Below are positions 53,113-62,189 of a stretch of 64,000 nt of DNA, one piece after another. Source of the DNA: Trichlorobacter thiogenes. Its GTDB lineage: Bacteria > Desulfobacterota > Desulfuromonadia > Geobacterales > Pseudopelobacteraceae. The notes under the pieces were generated by a model that saw only the letters and a list, made by a program, of their open reading frames with translations, searched no databases and was not told where the DNA came from. The DNA lies in assembly GCF_900167465.1 (NCBI RefSeq), contig NZ_FUWR01000005.1, positions 116,318 to 180,317 of the forward strand, written 5' to 3'. The first letter of the stretch is position 1, and each line of letters opens with the position of its first letter. The translations under genes were made by a program, and so were the position numbers.

Positions 53113-54473
53113 AAGTTCTTTTTGTTAATCCACCTGTAATTCGTTCTGCTCAATCGTCTCCGGAGAATGATTTTAAAATCGATGGGTTAATATCGCATCC
53201 GAGATATAGAAAAATACCAGGATTTAATAAATTAAAAAAAATGATCGGAGCAGGAAAAGGAATCAGGTATGGTGTTCGTGCTGGTTCCCGCTGGCCATGG
53301 ACGATGGATGTACCGCACGGTGGGCCTCCCTATCCTTTTTTTATGGGCTATGCAGCAGCGAACCTCCAATCTAATGGTTTTGACGTAGCTATTATTGATG
53401 CTGTTGCAGACGAGGAGTATTCATACTCTGCCTGTCTTGAAAACGTTAGAAATTTTAAGGCTGACATAGTTGTAATTGAATGTTCTACCCCTACCATAGA
53501 TATAGACATCTGGTTTGCCGAAAAGGTTGCGACGTTTGCTACGGTCTGCCTTGCTGGTCCTCACCTAACAAGCCATGCTGAAAAAATTCACTTAAAACAC
53601 CCAAGTATCACTTATCTGCTTAAAGGCGAGTACATCCGCAGCTGCCTGGAGATGGTTCGTACTCGCCGCGCTGGCATTTATGAGTCTACCGTTGTTGACG
53701 ACTTGGATTTGTTGCCGTTTCCCTACCGGGATTATTCGGCTGCTACACGCTATTATGATCCGACTATGCCAACTGCAAGACCACAGCTGCAGATTTATGC
53801 CAGCAAGGGGTGTCCGTTTAAATGCACGTTCTGTCTCTGGCCTCAAACCATGTACCAGGGAAAGGTTTCATATCGTAAGCCTGAGTGCATTGCCGCTGAA
53901 ATTCGAGAATGTATAGCCAAGTATGGCTATCAAAGTATTTTTTTTGATGACGACACCTTCAATGTTGGCAATGATCGCATAAGCCAGCTTTGTGATGAAT
54001 TAAAAGCAATAGGTTTGCCTTGGACTATGATGGGACGACTTGACTGTTCACCATTGTGGCTTTACGACAAAATGGTTGCATCGGGATGTGTTGGTATGCG
54101 CTTTGGGATAGAAACATTCGATACGCAGGTACTTAAAAATATCAAAAAAGGTCTTGAATCGGAAGCACTGGTTGAAACTCTTCGGCACATAAGCCACAAA
54201 TACCCAAAACTCATGCTACATGTGACGATGATGAAGGATTTACCTGGACAGACAGATGATATTCACAAACGGGATATGTGTTTATTAAAGGAAATGGGGT
54301 TCTCTCTGAAAGATAAATACCGAAATTATCAGCTTGCTGCGTGTGCACCCTTCCCCGGTACAGAAATGTATGAGACTTTGCTGAAAGATGGAATAAAAGT
54401 TGATGATTTTAAGTTATATGATGGTGGCACTGATACCATTATGAAACAGGTTAAAGCCCGGAAGGATAAATAG
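53109..54473 (+). CDS. Radical SAM enzyme with N-terminal B12-binding-like domain
   Basis: A 454-residue protein. The N-terminal part (about 1-190) has the start FVNPPV and PYPFFMGYAAANLQSNGF of B12-binding radical SAM enzymes. The radical SAM core carries the cluster motif Cys235-x3-Cys239-x2-Cys242 (GCPFKCTFCLWP), then FFDDDTFNVG and GMRFGIETFD. B12-type members perform methylations and ring or chain changes on unreactive carbon. In a glycan locus it may C-methylate a sugar, or act on a lipid; both are inference. It overlaps genes on both sides. Confidence 0.88.
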   Translation: MKVLFVNPPVIRSAQSSPENDFKIDGLISHPRYRKIPGFNKLKKMIGAGKGIRYGVRAGSRWPWTMDVPHGGPPYPFFMGYAAANLQSNGFDVAIIDAVADEEYSYSACLENVRNFKADIVVIECSTPTIDIDIWFAEKVATFATVCLAGPHLTSHAEKIHLKHPSITYLLKGEYIRSCLEMVRTRRAGIYESTVVDDLDLLPFPYRDYSAATRYYDPTMPTARPQLQIYASKGCPFKCTFCLWPQTMYQGKVSYRKPECIAAEIRECIAKYGYQSIFFDDDTFNVGNDRISQLCDELKAIGLPWTMMGRLDCSPLWLYDKMVASGCVGMRFGIETFDTQVLKNIKKGLESEALVETLRHISHKYPKLMLHVTMMKDLPGQTDDIHKRDMCLLKEMGFSLKDKYRNYQLAACAPFPGTEMYETLLKDGIKVDDFKLYDGGTDTIMKQVKARKDK

Positions 54474-55330
54474 TGAAAATTCTTGTAACCGGCGCGTCAG
54501 GATATATTGGGACTATCGTAAGCCGTTATCTTGCCGAACACCATAATTTAATTAAGACTAATAAAGTCGGTTCAGTCAATGCTGCTCAGATCTCATGCGA
54601 TTTAACCAATTCTGACGCTGTAAGATCGCTTGCGATGCTTACTACACCTGAAGTGGTAATCCATGTTGCAGGTAACAAGAATATTGCCTTCTGTGAAGAA
54701 CACCCAGATGACGCTTTTCAGATCAATTGTAATGCAGTAAAAAATGTGGCTGAAGCATTTGGCTCAACCTCCAGAATTTTTTATCTTTCAACGGACTATG
54801 TTTTCGATGGAATACAAGGTGGATATAAAGAAAATGATATACCATCACCTCAGACAGTTTATGGGAAGAGTAAATTATGTGGAGAAACAGAAGGTCGACG
54901 CATAGCTGGGAGCAATTTCGTAACCATTCGACTCAGTGCACTGTACGATGACGCAGCAGCCTTTCCACAATTTATTAAAGAAAAGCTGTCACAAGGACAA
55001 TCGATCGACTGTTTTACAGACGTGATATATTCACCAACATATTACCAAGATTTGTTAGTAGCCATTGATACTTTACTTTATGATCAAAGCCTGACCGGGC
55101 CTGTGTATCACATCTGTGGCGAAGCAACGTCACGTTACAATTTTGCTCTCATTTATGCCGAAGTTTTTGGCCTCGAAACTAGGTTGGTGAAAAAAACGAG
55201 TGCTGTCAATGGAGGAAAGTATCTTTTCCCCAACCTATCGTTAAACTGCGATTGGTCACTTGAAACATTCAAGTTTAGAAACACCGGAATCCGCGAAGCT
55301 CTAACAAAGTTAAAGAAGGAGAATAGATGA
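54473..55330 (+). CDS. dTDP-4-dehydrorhamnose reductase-like SDR
   Basis: A 285-residue SDR starting ILVTGASGYIGTIVSRYLA, with LSTDYVFDG and YGKSKLCGE (YxxxK), the RmlD pattern. It begins at GTG 54473, which overlaps the preceding TAG. Because a cupin gene follows with a 4-base overlap, the pair resembles the SDR-cupin architecture of CapF-type enzymes in split form. Reduction of a keto-deoxysugar is likely; calling it rfbD is not justified. Confidence 0.82.
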   Translation: MKILVTGASGYIGTIVSRYLAEHHNLIKTNKVGSVNAAQISCDLTNSDAVRSLAMLTTPEVVIHVAGNKNIAFCEEHPDDAFQINCNAVKNVAEAFGSTSRIFYLSTDYVFDGIQGGYKENDIPSPQTVYGKSKLCGETEGRRIAGSNFVTIRLSALYDDAAAFPQFIKEKLSQGQSIDCFTDVIYSPTYYQDLLVAIDTLLYDQSLTGPVYHICGEATSRYNFALIYAEVFGLETRLVKKTSAVNGGKYLFPNLSLNCDWSLETFKFRNTGIREALTKLKKENR

Positions 55331-55689
55331 AGCACCTTGAAGCATATAAACAATTTGAAGACAGCAGAGGCAGTTTCCTTGGCATTGTAAATTCAGGGCA
55401 CTGGGAAGAGATAAACTTTGTAGAAACCTCAGCTAATCAGGTGCGCGGTGGGCACTACCACAAAGAAACACGTGAACTTTTCTTTATAATTGAGGGAGAT
55501 ATTGAAATTACTATTTCTGAAATCAACGGCGGTGCTAATAAAAGCTTCACGGTTGGACCAGGGGCCATATTTGTGATTGAGCCGTTTGAAATTCACTCTT
55601 TTGTCTGTAAGACCCCCTGTAAGTGGATAAATGTACTATCCAAACGAATTGACGATCAGTTCCATGATATCCATATACCTTCGCCATGA
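55327..55689 (+). CDS. Cupin-domain sugar-modifying enzyme
   Basis: A 120-residue single cupin. RGSFLGIVNSG opens the domain, the metal-type motif is RGGHYHKETRELFFIIEG, and IEPFEIHSF closes it. Its nearest look is the C-terminal cupin of CapF or the WxcM/FdtA ketoisomerase fold, though it lacks FdtA's typical start. It probably isomerises or epimerises a dTDP- or UDP-keto sugar made with the SDR encoded just upstream. It overlaps both neighbours by 4 bases. Confidence 0.78.
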   Translation: MKHLEAYKQFEDSRGSFLGIVNSGHWEEINFVETSANQVRGGHYHKETRELFFIIEGDIEITISEINGGANKSFTVGPGAIFVIEPFEIHSFVCKTPCKWINVLSKRIDDQFHDIHIPSP

Positions 55690-56624
55690 TAAATGATTTC
55701 CAACTTACAACACCTGTAGCCTTTTTGGTATTCAACCGCCCCGATACGACCCAACAGGTTTTCGAAGCAATTAGACGCGCACGTCCTCCTAAATTGCTGA
55801 TTGTAGCTGATGGTCCACGTGTAGACAGACCAGAAGAGGAAGAAAAGTGCCAGGCCGTACGTGCGATTATTGATACTGTTGACTGGCCCTGTGATATTTT
55901 AAAAAACTACTCCGATGTAAATCTTGGTTGTAAGATGAGGGTGTCAAGTGGGCTTGATTGGGTGTTTGAACAGGTTGAAGAGGCCATTGTTTTAGAGGAT
56001 GATTGCCTGCCTGACCCAACGTTCTTCCGGTTTTGTGAGGAGTTGCTAGAAAAATATCGACATGATGAACGTATTTTTATGATTTGCGGAGCAAATTTTC
56101 AATTTAGTCAAAAAAGAACAAATGCAAGCTACTATTTTACGCGTTATAATCACATATGGGGTTGGGCCTCGTGGCGGAGAGCCTGGAAGCATTATGACCG
56201 TGATATTAAATTGTGGCCAACAATCAATGCTGAAGAATGGCTCAAGTCGGTAATACCCAATCAGCGTGAATGTAGATTTTGGTCTGACATCTTTCAGACT
56301 GTCTACGAAGGCAAAATTGACACCTGGGATTATCAAGTGGATTTTGCAAGTTATATCAACAACATGGTTTCAATCATACCATCTGTAAACCTGATATCAA
56401 ACATCGGATTCGGTAGTGATGCCACTCATACTCAAGGAGTCACTCCCTACGCAAACATGTCAGTATCCCCTATGCCCTTTCCCCTAACACACCCAGAGCT
56501 TTTTTTAACTCATTACAAAGCTGATAACTTTACAGTAAAAACAATGTTTATGCCTTCTGTTGGAAGACGGATCTTGAGAAAATTTAGGTTTGTCATGAAT
56601 AGACTCCGTATTGGATCAAATTAA
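55686..56624 (+). CDS. GT-A type glycosyltransferase (GNT-I-like)
   Basis: A 312-residue protein with the start TPVAFLVFNRPDTTQQVFEA and LLIVADGPRVDRPEE, then LEDDCLPDP (a DxD-type acidic metal site) and WGWASWRRAWKHYD. This is the pattern of family-2/GNT-I-like transferases in O-antigen clusters. The sugar donor is unknown. Start overlaps the cupin gene by 4 bases and the stop shares a base with the next ATG. Confidence 0.82.
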   Translation: MINDFQLTTPVAFLVFNRPDTTQQVFEAIRRARPPKLLIVADGPRVDRPEEEEKCQAVRAIIDTVDWPCDILKNYSDVNLGCKMRVSSGLDWVFEQVEEAIVLEDDCLPDPTFFRFCEELLEKYRHDERIFMICGANFQFSQKRTNASYYFTRYNHIWGWASWRRAWKHYDRDIKLWPTINAEEWLKSVIPNQRECRFWSDIFQTVYEGKIDTWDYQVDFASYINNMVSIIPSVNLISNIGFGSDATHTQGVTPYANMSVSPMPFPLTHPELFLTHYKADNFTVKTMFMPSVGRRILRKFRFVMNRLRIGSN

Positions 56625-57412
56625 TGAAATGTACTATCTGCGGCATTGAAGGGCAATGGAGCTTCAATGCCCTAATACTAAATAAATATGATGTTGCTTA
56701 CTATCGCTGTCAAACATGTGGTTTTTTGCACACCGAAACACCTTACTGGCTTAAGGAAGCGTATAGTGATGCAATAGTCGATACCGACACCGGCTTAGTG
56801 ATGAGAAATATATCAACATCAATTAAATTGGCTTCTTTGCTTTACTGTTCCTTCGACCCGAGAGGAACTTATATCGACTTTGCTGGTGGATATGGCTTGC
56901 TGGTTCGCCTTATGCGAGATTTCGGTTTTGATTTTTACTGGGAAGATAAATATTGCCAAAATCTTATGGCTAGAGGCTTTGAGAGTAGCCAAGCTCAACC
57001 CCCTGTCACTGCGGTAACAGCTTTTGAGGTGCTTGAACACCTACCGGATCCTGTCAGTTTCATTACTGAAACGCTGAATAAATTTGGTACCAAAACCTTA
57101 ATTTTCAGTACTGAACTTTATTCCGGTGAGTTCCCACCACCACCGGATTGGTGGTACTATGCGCGAAGCAATGGCCAACATATCTCATTTTTTCAGAGAT
57201 CTACCATGGAGGTAATGGCAGAACTCTTGGGCTTGCGTTATTATAACATACACGGCCTGCAGGTCTTTACGGATCAGCACATCAAAAACCTGTCTTTGTC
57301 ACGACTGCTAACATCGCGGTTAAGTATACCTACGGCACTTTATGTCAGGCGCAAACTTGGCTCAAAAATGATGTCTGACCACTACAGACGTTCGGAACAC
57401 CAGCTGAAATGA
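56624..57412 (+). CDS. Zinc-ribbon SAM methyltransferase
   Basis: A 262-residue protein. The N-terminal 35 residues contain two Cys pairs (CTICG and CQTCGFLH) that should bind zinc, followed by a class I methyltransferase core with YIDFAGGYGLLVRLM and VTAFEVLEHLPDP. This two-part layout matches sugar C- and O-methyltransferases of the TylM/NovU type. The lack of a typical DxGxGxG may reflect divergence (FAGGYG). It is a second methyltransferase in the locus, after 50334. Confidence 0.82.
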   Translation: MKCTICGIEGQWSFNALILNKYDVAYYRCQTCGFLHTETPYWLKEAYSDAIVDTDTGLVMRNISTSIKLASLLYCSFDPRGTYIDFAGGYGLLVRLMRDFGFDFYWEDKYCQNLMARGFESSQAQPPVTAVTAFEVLEHLPDPVSFITETLNKFGTKTLIFSTELYSGEFPPPPDWWYYARSNGQHISFFQRSTMEVMAELLGLRYYNIHGLQVFTDQHIKNLSLSRLLTSRLSIPTALYVRRKLGSKMMSDHYRRSEHQLK

Positions 57413-58521
57413 TGAAAATAAAAGTAGTCTTTGACCATCAAATATTTTGCTTACAGGCCTACGGAGGGATTTCGCGCTATTTTGTTGAGCTTGCTAAAGA
57501 ACTTACTATGAGGCCTAATACTGAAGCTACTGTATCTGCACCAGCGCACGTAAACAAATACTTGAAACAAGCCGAATCAGACATTGATATAGTTGGTTTT
57601 GCTATAAATAAATTTAAAGGTTCGGGAATAATTTTACCCCCAATCGGCTCACTTGTGAACGGTTGTTTATTAAAGTTTAGCACCTCTGACATAGTGCATG
57701 AAACCTATTATTCCTATACGCGAAGAGCACCTCAGGGGGCAAAAATCGTACTCACAGTTTTTGATATGATTCATGAGATTTTCCCTGAGTATTTTTCAGC
57801 ATCAGACCCCACAAGCAAGATGAAAGCTACTGCAGTTGCACGTGCAGACCATATCATCTGCATCTCCCACCAAACACAGAGTGATTTGATCAACCTGCTT
57901 AACGTTGATCCTGCAAAAACAACGGTTATACATTTGGGATTCAAGCTCACTACCCACCAGATAGAAGCGTGTCACCTGGGAGATACTTCACCATATTTGC
58001 TTTATGTTGGGATGCGGACCGGATATAAAAATTTTGAAAGGTTTTTGAGGGCAGTGGCTTTATCGCCTGATTTGCATAAAAAGTATCGTATTGTCTGCTT
58101 CGGCGGCGGACCGTTTTCAGCTAAAGAGCAGGAGCTGATTAAGGAACTCTGCTTCGAGGAAAATAGCGTTTGCCAGTTGTCGGGCTCAGACGCTATGCTT
58201 GCAGGTCTGTATAAACATGCGTGCTTATTTGTTTACCCCTCTCTCTATGAGGGGTTTGGTATTCCCCCACTTGAGGCGATGGCATATGATTGCCCAGTTG
58301 TGTGTAGCAATGTAAGCTCCATTCCCGAGGTTGTTGGAGATGCCGGTCAATATTTTGATCCAACGAGTACAGGTGAAATAATGGCTGCCATTGAACGTAC
58401 GGCCAATGACCCAACTCTGAGAAATACCCTCATCGAGGCTGGAAGAAAGAGAATTCAGAAGTTTTCCTGGGAACGATGTGCGACTGAAACACTTGCAGTA
58501 TATCGGAAGCTACTGATATGA
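57409..58521 (+). CDS. GT4-family glycosyltransferase
   Basis: A 370-residue GT-B enzyme. The N-terminal half has VFDHQIFCLQAYGGISRYF and the C-terminal half the GT4 signature VYPSLYEGFGIPPLEAMAYD and NVSSIPEVVGDAGQYFDP, with LLYVGMRTGYKNFERFL at the donor-domain start. Retaining transfer from a nucleotide sugar is usual. It begins at an ATGATG overlapping the previous stop, so the first or second ATG could start it. Confidence 0.92.
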   Translation: MMKIKVVFDHQIFCLQAYGGISRYFVELAKELTMRPNTEATVSAPAHVNKYLKQAESDIDIVGFAINKFKGSGIILPPIGSLVNGCLLKFSTSDIVHETYYSYTRRAPQGAKIVLTVFDMIHEIFPEYFSASDPTSKMKATAVARADHIICISHQTQSDLINLLNVDPAKTTVIHLGFKLTTHQIEACHLGDTSPYLLYVGMRTGYKNFERFLRAVALSPDLHKKYRIVCFGGGPFSAKEQELIKELCFEENSVCQLSGSDAMLAGLYKHACLFVYPSLYEGFGIPPLEAMAYDCPVVCSNVSSIPEVVGDAGQYFDPTSTGEIMAAIERTANDPTLRNTLIEAGRKRIQKFSWERCATETLAVYRKLLI

Positions 58522-58533
58522 GAATATTTAGCT

Positions 58534-59385
58534 ATGACTTTAAATAATATAGGTACAAAAATGAACAAGTCAGACCAGCAAACGGCTGTTCTGGTTGTTT
58601 CTTGTGATAACTACTCCGATGTGTGGTCTCCTTTCTTCGAGCTTTACTCACGTTTCTGGCCTGACTGCCCGTTCAATACCTATCTCATTAGCAACACCAA
58701 AGAGTATTCTGTGCCTGGTGTAAAAACTCTGCTGGTTGGCGAAGATGTATCATGGTCCGACAACCTCAAGTACGCACTTACATTGATTCAAGAGCAGTAT
58801 GTGCTTATTTGGATAGATGACCTCTTCTTGTTACAGCATGTAGACACATCTCTGGTTCTTGAAATGACAAACGATTTTATAGCGAGAGACGGTAACTATC
58901 TACGCCTGAATCCCACTATTCATGCAGACTTACCGTGCAATAATTATTTTGGCCGTGTATCTGCCGGGACTATCTACCGTACCTCAACCGTTATGTCCTT
59001 ATGGCGAAAATCAGTGTTATCGGACCTGCTGGTTTCTGGTGAGAGTGCTTGGGACTTTGAAATCAACGGAACAATTCGGTCAGACCGCTTTGACGGTTTT
59101 TATGCTACCAAAACAGACTCTTTTAACGTATTAAACGGCATTATCAAAGGCAAATGGAGAAACTGCGCTTATAGAAAGATCTGTACGTTATGCACTGACT
59201 TCAACGACAACAGACGAGCTAGATTGTCACTGACTGAAGAGCTGTTGCTTAAGATAATGATCTTTCGGTCAAAACTTTTGAACCTGATCCCCCCACAATA
59301 CAGACGCAAGCTAAAATCCAGAATTTTGGGTGCTAAGCATACATATAAAGTAACTACCCAAGACGGTTTAAAGCACAAGCTATGA
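58534..59385 (+). CDS. Putative glycosyltransferase-like protein of the polysaccharide locus
   Basis: A 283-residue protein I cannot place with certainty. It has AVLVVSCDNYSDVWSPFFEL and the acidic WIDDLFLLQHVD, a possible DxD-type metal site, then LRLNPTIHADLPCNN. Position between glycosyltransferase genes makes a transferase role likely. The start is uncertain (ATG 58534, or ATG 58561 nine codons on); ribosome sites are weak at both. It overlaps the next gene by 4 bases. Confidence 0.68.
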   Translation: MTLNNIGTKMNKSDQQTAVLVVSCDNYSDVWSPFFELYSRFWPDCPFNTYLISNTKEYSVPGVKTLLVGEDVSWSDNLKYALTLIQEQYVLIWIDDLFLLQHVDTSLVLEMTNDFIARDGNYLRLNPTIHADLPCNNYFGRVSAGTIYRTSTVMSLWRKSVLSDLLVSGESAWDFEINGTIRSDRFDGFYATKTDSFNVLNGIIKGKWRNCAYRKICTLCTDFNDNRRARLSLTEELLLKIMIFRSKLLNLIPPQYRRKLKSRILGAKHTYKVTTQDGLKHKL

Positions 59386-60236
59386 CTAATATGTTACCCA
59401 ATATCCCTGCAGACCTGCATGATCCACAACAAATTAGTTTTTCATTTGTGATTGTAACCAGAAACAATCCCGAAGAATTACAGCAGACTGTTAATTCCAT
59501 CTGCAGAGAGTTACCTGAATCAAGTGAGATTGTTATAGTTGATGGTAGTGATGAGCCGTTTGGCTTTGAGTGCATAAGAAACATGCTGGGCGATGCATCT
59601 GCCCCTACTGTGTATCGGCTTGATGAAAAGAAGGGGGTGTACCACGCTCAAAATATTGGCATCTCGTGCAGTAGCGGGCAGTGGATTATAGTTATTAATT
59701 CAGGTGATACGCTTGAACAAGGTGCATGTACCCACTTAGACTCAATTCGTGATTCCAAGGACGACCTGATTGTATTCGGACAAAACGTTGTTGACATGTA
59801 CGGAAAGCTAGCCTACGCATGCCATCCAACAGCAGATTCGGTATGGCCCCATCAATCAGTTGTTGCCCACCGTAGAGTTCACAACAAGTTCGGGTTGTAT
59901 CCTGAATCCTTTCGTTTTACGAGCGAGCAGCTTTTCTATGCGCAAATCAGAAACAGTATTAAATTTTCAATACGTAACGAAGTGATCAGTGTCTTTCGCC
60001 TTGGAGGCCTTACAAGCGGGGCTTCTTTGGCAAGATCAAAGGAAATTTTTGTTGTTCGCCGCGCTCTTGGTGCGGGGGTGCTATACTCAACAGCCAGCGC
60101 TTTTATATTCCCCTATATCAGATATATGCTGGAACGGTATCATGTACTCGCCCCTCTTGTCACAACACTGCGCAAGCTTCTATATCCGTGCTATAGAACG
60201 TGTCAGCCAGCAAAAAACGACGCAACCACCAAATGA
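59382..60236 (+). CDS. GT2-family glycosyltransferase
   Basis: A 284-residue GT-A enzyme beginning FSFVIVTRNNPEELQQTVNS, then EIVIVDGSDEP and GVYHAQNIGISCSSGQWIIV followed by INSGDTLEQGA, in which the acidic pair sits at the usual metal position. It is like WcaA/GT2 transferases that act early on a lipid-linked oligosaccharide. It is coupled by 4-base overlaps to both neighbours. Confidence 0.9.
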   Translation: MTNMLPNIPADLHDPQQISFSFVIVTRNNPEELQQTVNSICRELPESSEIVIVDGSDEPFGFECIRNMLGDASAPTVYRLDEKKGVYHAQNIGISCSSGQWIIVINSGDTLEQGACTHLDSIRDSKDDLIVFGQNVVDMYGKLAYACHPTADSVWPHQSVVAHRRVHNKFGLYPESFRFTSEQLFYAQIRNSIKFSIRNEVISVFRLGGLTSGASLARSKEIFVVRRALGAGVLYSTASAFIFPYIRYMLERYHVLAPLVTTLRKLLYPCYRTCQPAKNDATTK

Positions 60237-61471
60237 AAGTCTGGATTGTCAATCCATACGGTAATTTGCCAGGTGAAGGCTGGCGAGATTATCGTTCAAC
60301 AATGTTGGCGCATGCATTAGAAAAGGCTGGGCACGAAGCTATCTGGTGGGTAGCTAATTTTGAACACCGAACCAAACAATTTAGAACTACGGGATTTGAA
60401 GTGAGGGATGTCTCCTCAAAATTCAAGGTCCACTTGGTCCCCTCAACAGCATATTCACACAATATTTCACTTGCAAGAATCCGTTTTGAAAAAAAATTTG
60501 CACGTAATTTTGTTCAGTTATCACAAGCCTATTCATCTCCAGATGTACTTGTTATAGCCGACCCCGCACTCTTTACCTCTACTGACGTTGTCGCCTATGC
60601 TAAAAGTGCAGGTTGCAAGCTTGTCGTTGATATTCTGGATTTGTGGCCTGAGCTCTTCCATCTAGTACTTCCTCGCCCTTTATCATGGCTTGGAAACATA
60701 CTCTTTGCGCCACTCTACAGAAAACGCTCGTGGCTTCTTAGGCAGGCAGATGGCATCGTAGCTGTATCAAAAAATTATCTTAATCTGGCATTAAATGCAG
60801 CACCAGAAACGCCTGGCAATGTATTTTATTTGGGGATCAATTTAGATGACTTTTATAAATCGCTTAGAAATAGTAATGCGTTGGCAAATGTTGAGCTGCC
60901 CATAAAAACTCCCGAGCATTCTTGGGTGATTTATGCAGGTACACTTGGAATAAACTATGACATAAGAACACTTATTGAAGCTGCCCGTATTCTCAAAAAG
61001 ACACAATGCCATGTTCAATTACTTGTCGTTGGAGAAGGACCATTACGCACTATGATAACAAATGTAATCAGAGGTGAGAAACTTGACAATATAACCTACC
61101 TTGGGATCTTGCCGGTTGATCAGCTGAATGCATTGTACAAACACTGTGATATTGCGCTCTCCACCTATCGTGGTCTTTCTACCGTTTCGATGCCTGTCAA
61201 AGCATTTGATTGTCTGGCAGCTGGCCTACCTGTAGTGAATTCGCTTGATAAAGATTGGGGAGAATTGGTTGCCGACAAGCAACTTGGTGTCCAATACGCA
61301 GCTGGAGATGCAGACTCTCTGGCGCAAGCAATCAAGCTGTTACACCTGGACAAAGAACTTTTGCAAAATATGCACAACAATCTACTGATGTGTGCACATA
61401 CTTTTGACACCGGTACGATTTACCCCAATTATGTCATTTTCATTGAAAATATTGCGAATAATAAGGTCTAA
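60233..61471 (+). CDS. GT4-family glycosyltransferase (WbuB-like)
   Basis: A 412-residue GT-B enzyme. It starts KVWIVNPYGNLPGEGWRDYR, typical of WbuB/WcaI-like transferases, and has DILDLWPELFH, YAGTLGINYDIRTLIEAA and FDCLAAGLPVVNS in the donor half. Frame is open upstream, but ATG 60233 overlaps the preceding stop (ATGA) and homologous proteins begin here. The sugar donor cannot be read. Confidence 0.9.
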   Translation: MKVWIVNPYGNLPGEGWRDYRSTMLAHALEKAGHEAIWWVANFEHRTKQFRTTGFEVRDVSSKFKVHLVPSTAYSHNISLARIRFEKKFARNFVQLSQAYSSPDVLVIADPALFTSTDVVAYAKSAGCKLVVDILDLWPELFHLVLPRPLSWLGNILFAPLYRKRSWLLRQADGIVAVSKNYLNLALNAAPETPGNVFYLGINLDDFYKSLRNSNALANVELPIKTPEHSWVIYAGTLGINYDIRTLIEAARILKKTQCHVQLLVVGEGPLRTMITNVIRGEKLDNITYLGILPVDQLNALYKHCDIALSTYRGLSTVSMPVKAFDCLAAGLPVVNSLDKDWGELVADKQLGVQYAAGDADSLAQAIKLLHLDKELLQNMHNNLLMCAHTFDTGTIYPNYVIFIENIANNKV

Positions 61472-61473
61472 AC

Positions 61474-62136
61474 ATGTTAAAGCAGATTTATGTATCTCCA
61501 ATTGGCTATTTAATATCTGTTTTTATGAATCTGTTTGGGATACTGCACCGCCCGTTTATGGTATATGGCTTCTTAAACCGCCGCACCAACAGGTTTAACA
61601 AATACACACGGATAAGTTCCACCGCAGTAATCATTGACAAAAAGCAGCTGGATATTGCTGACCATACCTGGGTGTGGCATCACAGCATACTGGATGCCAG
61701 CAACGGCATTTCAATCGGAAAGGGCTGTCAGATCGGGGCCTGGGTGGGCATATTTACCCACGGAAGCCACTTGGCCGTCAGGCTACTTGGAGAAAAGTAT
61801 ATCTACTTTGAAAAAGATGAGCGGATCGGCTATCAACGCGGGCCTGTTTCAATTGGTGAATACACCTTTGTCGGTGCAAAAGCGCTTATCATGCCGGGCG
61901 TATCCATCGGCAAAGGGTGCCTTATCGGGGCAGGGGCAATCGTGTCAAAATCAATTCCTGATTACTCTATTGTATCCGGGAACCCTGCTGAGATTATAGG
62001 TGACACCAGAAAGCTCGATAGGAAATATTTCAAGAATGAACTGGTTCAAAAAAACTATTATGATCCCTCTGTGATTGAAACTTGGTTGGCAGAGCGCACT
62101 GCGAAAGCAGCTGGTGAGTCACCATCAGAAGCATGA
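61474..62136 (+). CDS. Hexapeptide-repeat O-acyltransferase (WcaF-like)
   Basis: A 220-residue left-handed beta-helix protein. Hexapeptide repeats appear as ISIGKGCQIGAWVGI and VSIGKGCLIGAGAIVSK, and the family end YSIVSGNPAEIIG is present. A hydrophobic N-terminal segment (about 8-30) is unusual and may attach it to the membrane. It likely acetylates a sugar of the glycan. Composition here is closer to the chromosomal average than in the neighbours. Confidence 0.88.
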   Translation: MLKQIYVSPIGYLISVFMNLFGILHRPFMVYGFLNRRTNRFNKYTRISSTAVIIDKKQLDIADHTWVWHHSILDASNGISIGKGCQIGAWVGIFTHGSHLAVRLLGEKYIYFEKDERIGYQRGPVSIGEYTFVGAKALIMPGVSIGKGCLIGAGAIVSKSIPDYSIVSGNPAEIIGDTRKLDRKYFKNELVQKNYYDPSVIETWLAERTAKAAGESPSEA

Positions 62137-62189
62137 TGTTTTAACAGAAATTCCTATCTAATTAATGCATATTCGCCAAGGAACTAATC

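Noticed and set aside
54473..55330. Naming the SDR rfbD and completing a dTDP-rhamnose pathway with rfbA.
   Set aside because: rfbB and rfbC are absent from the window, and the linked cupin points to a CapF-like or other pathway.
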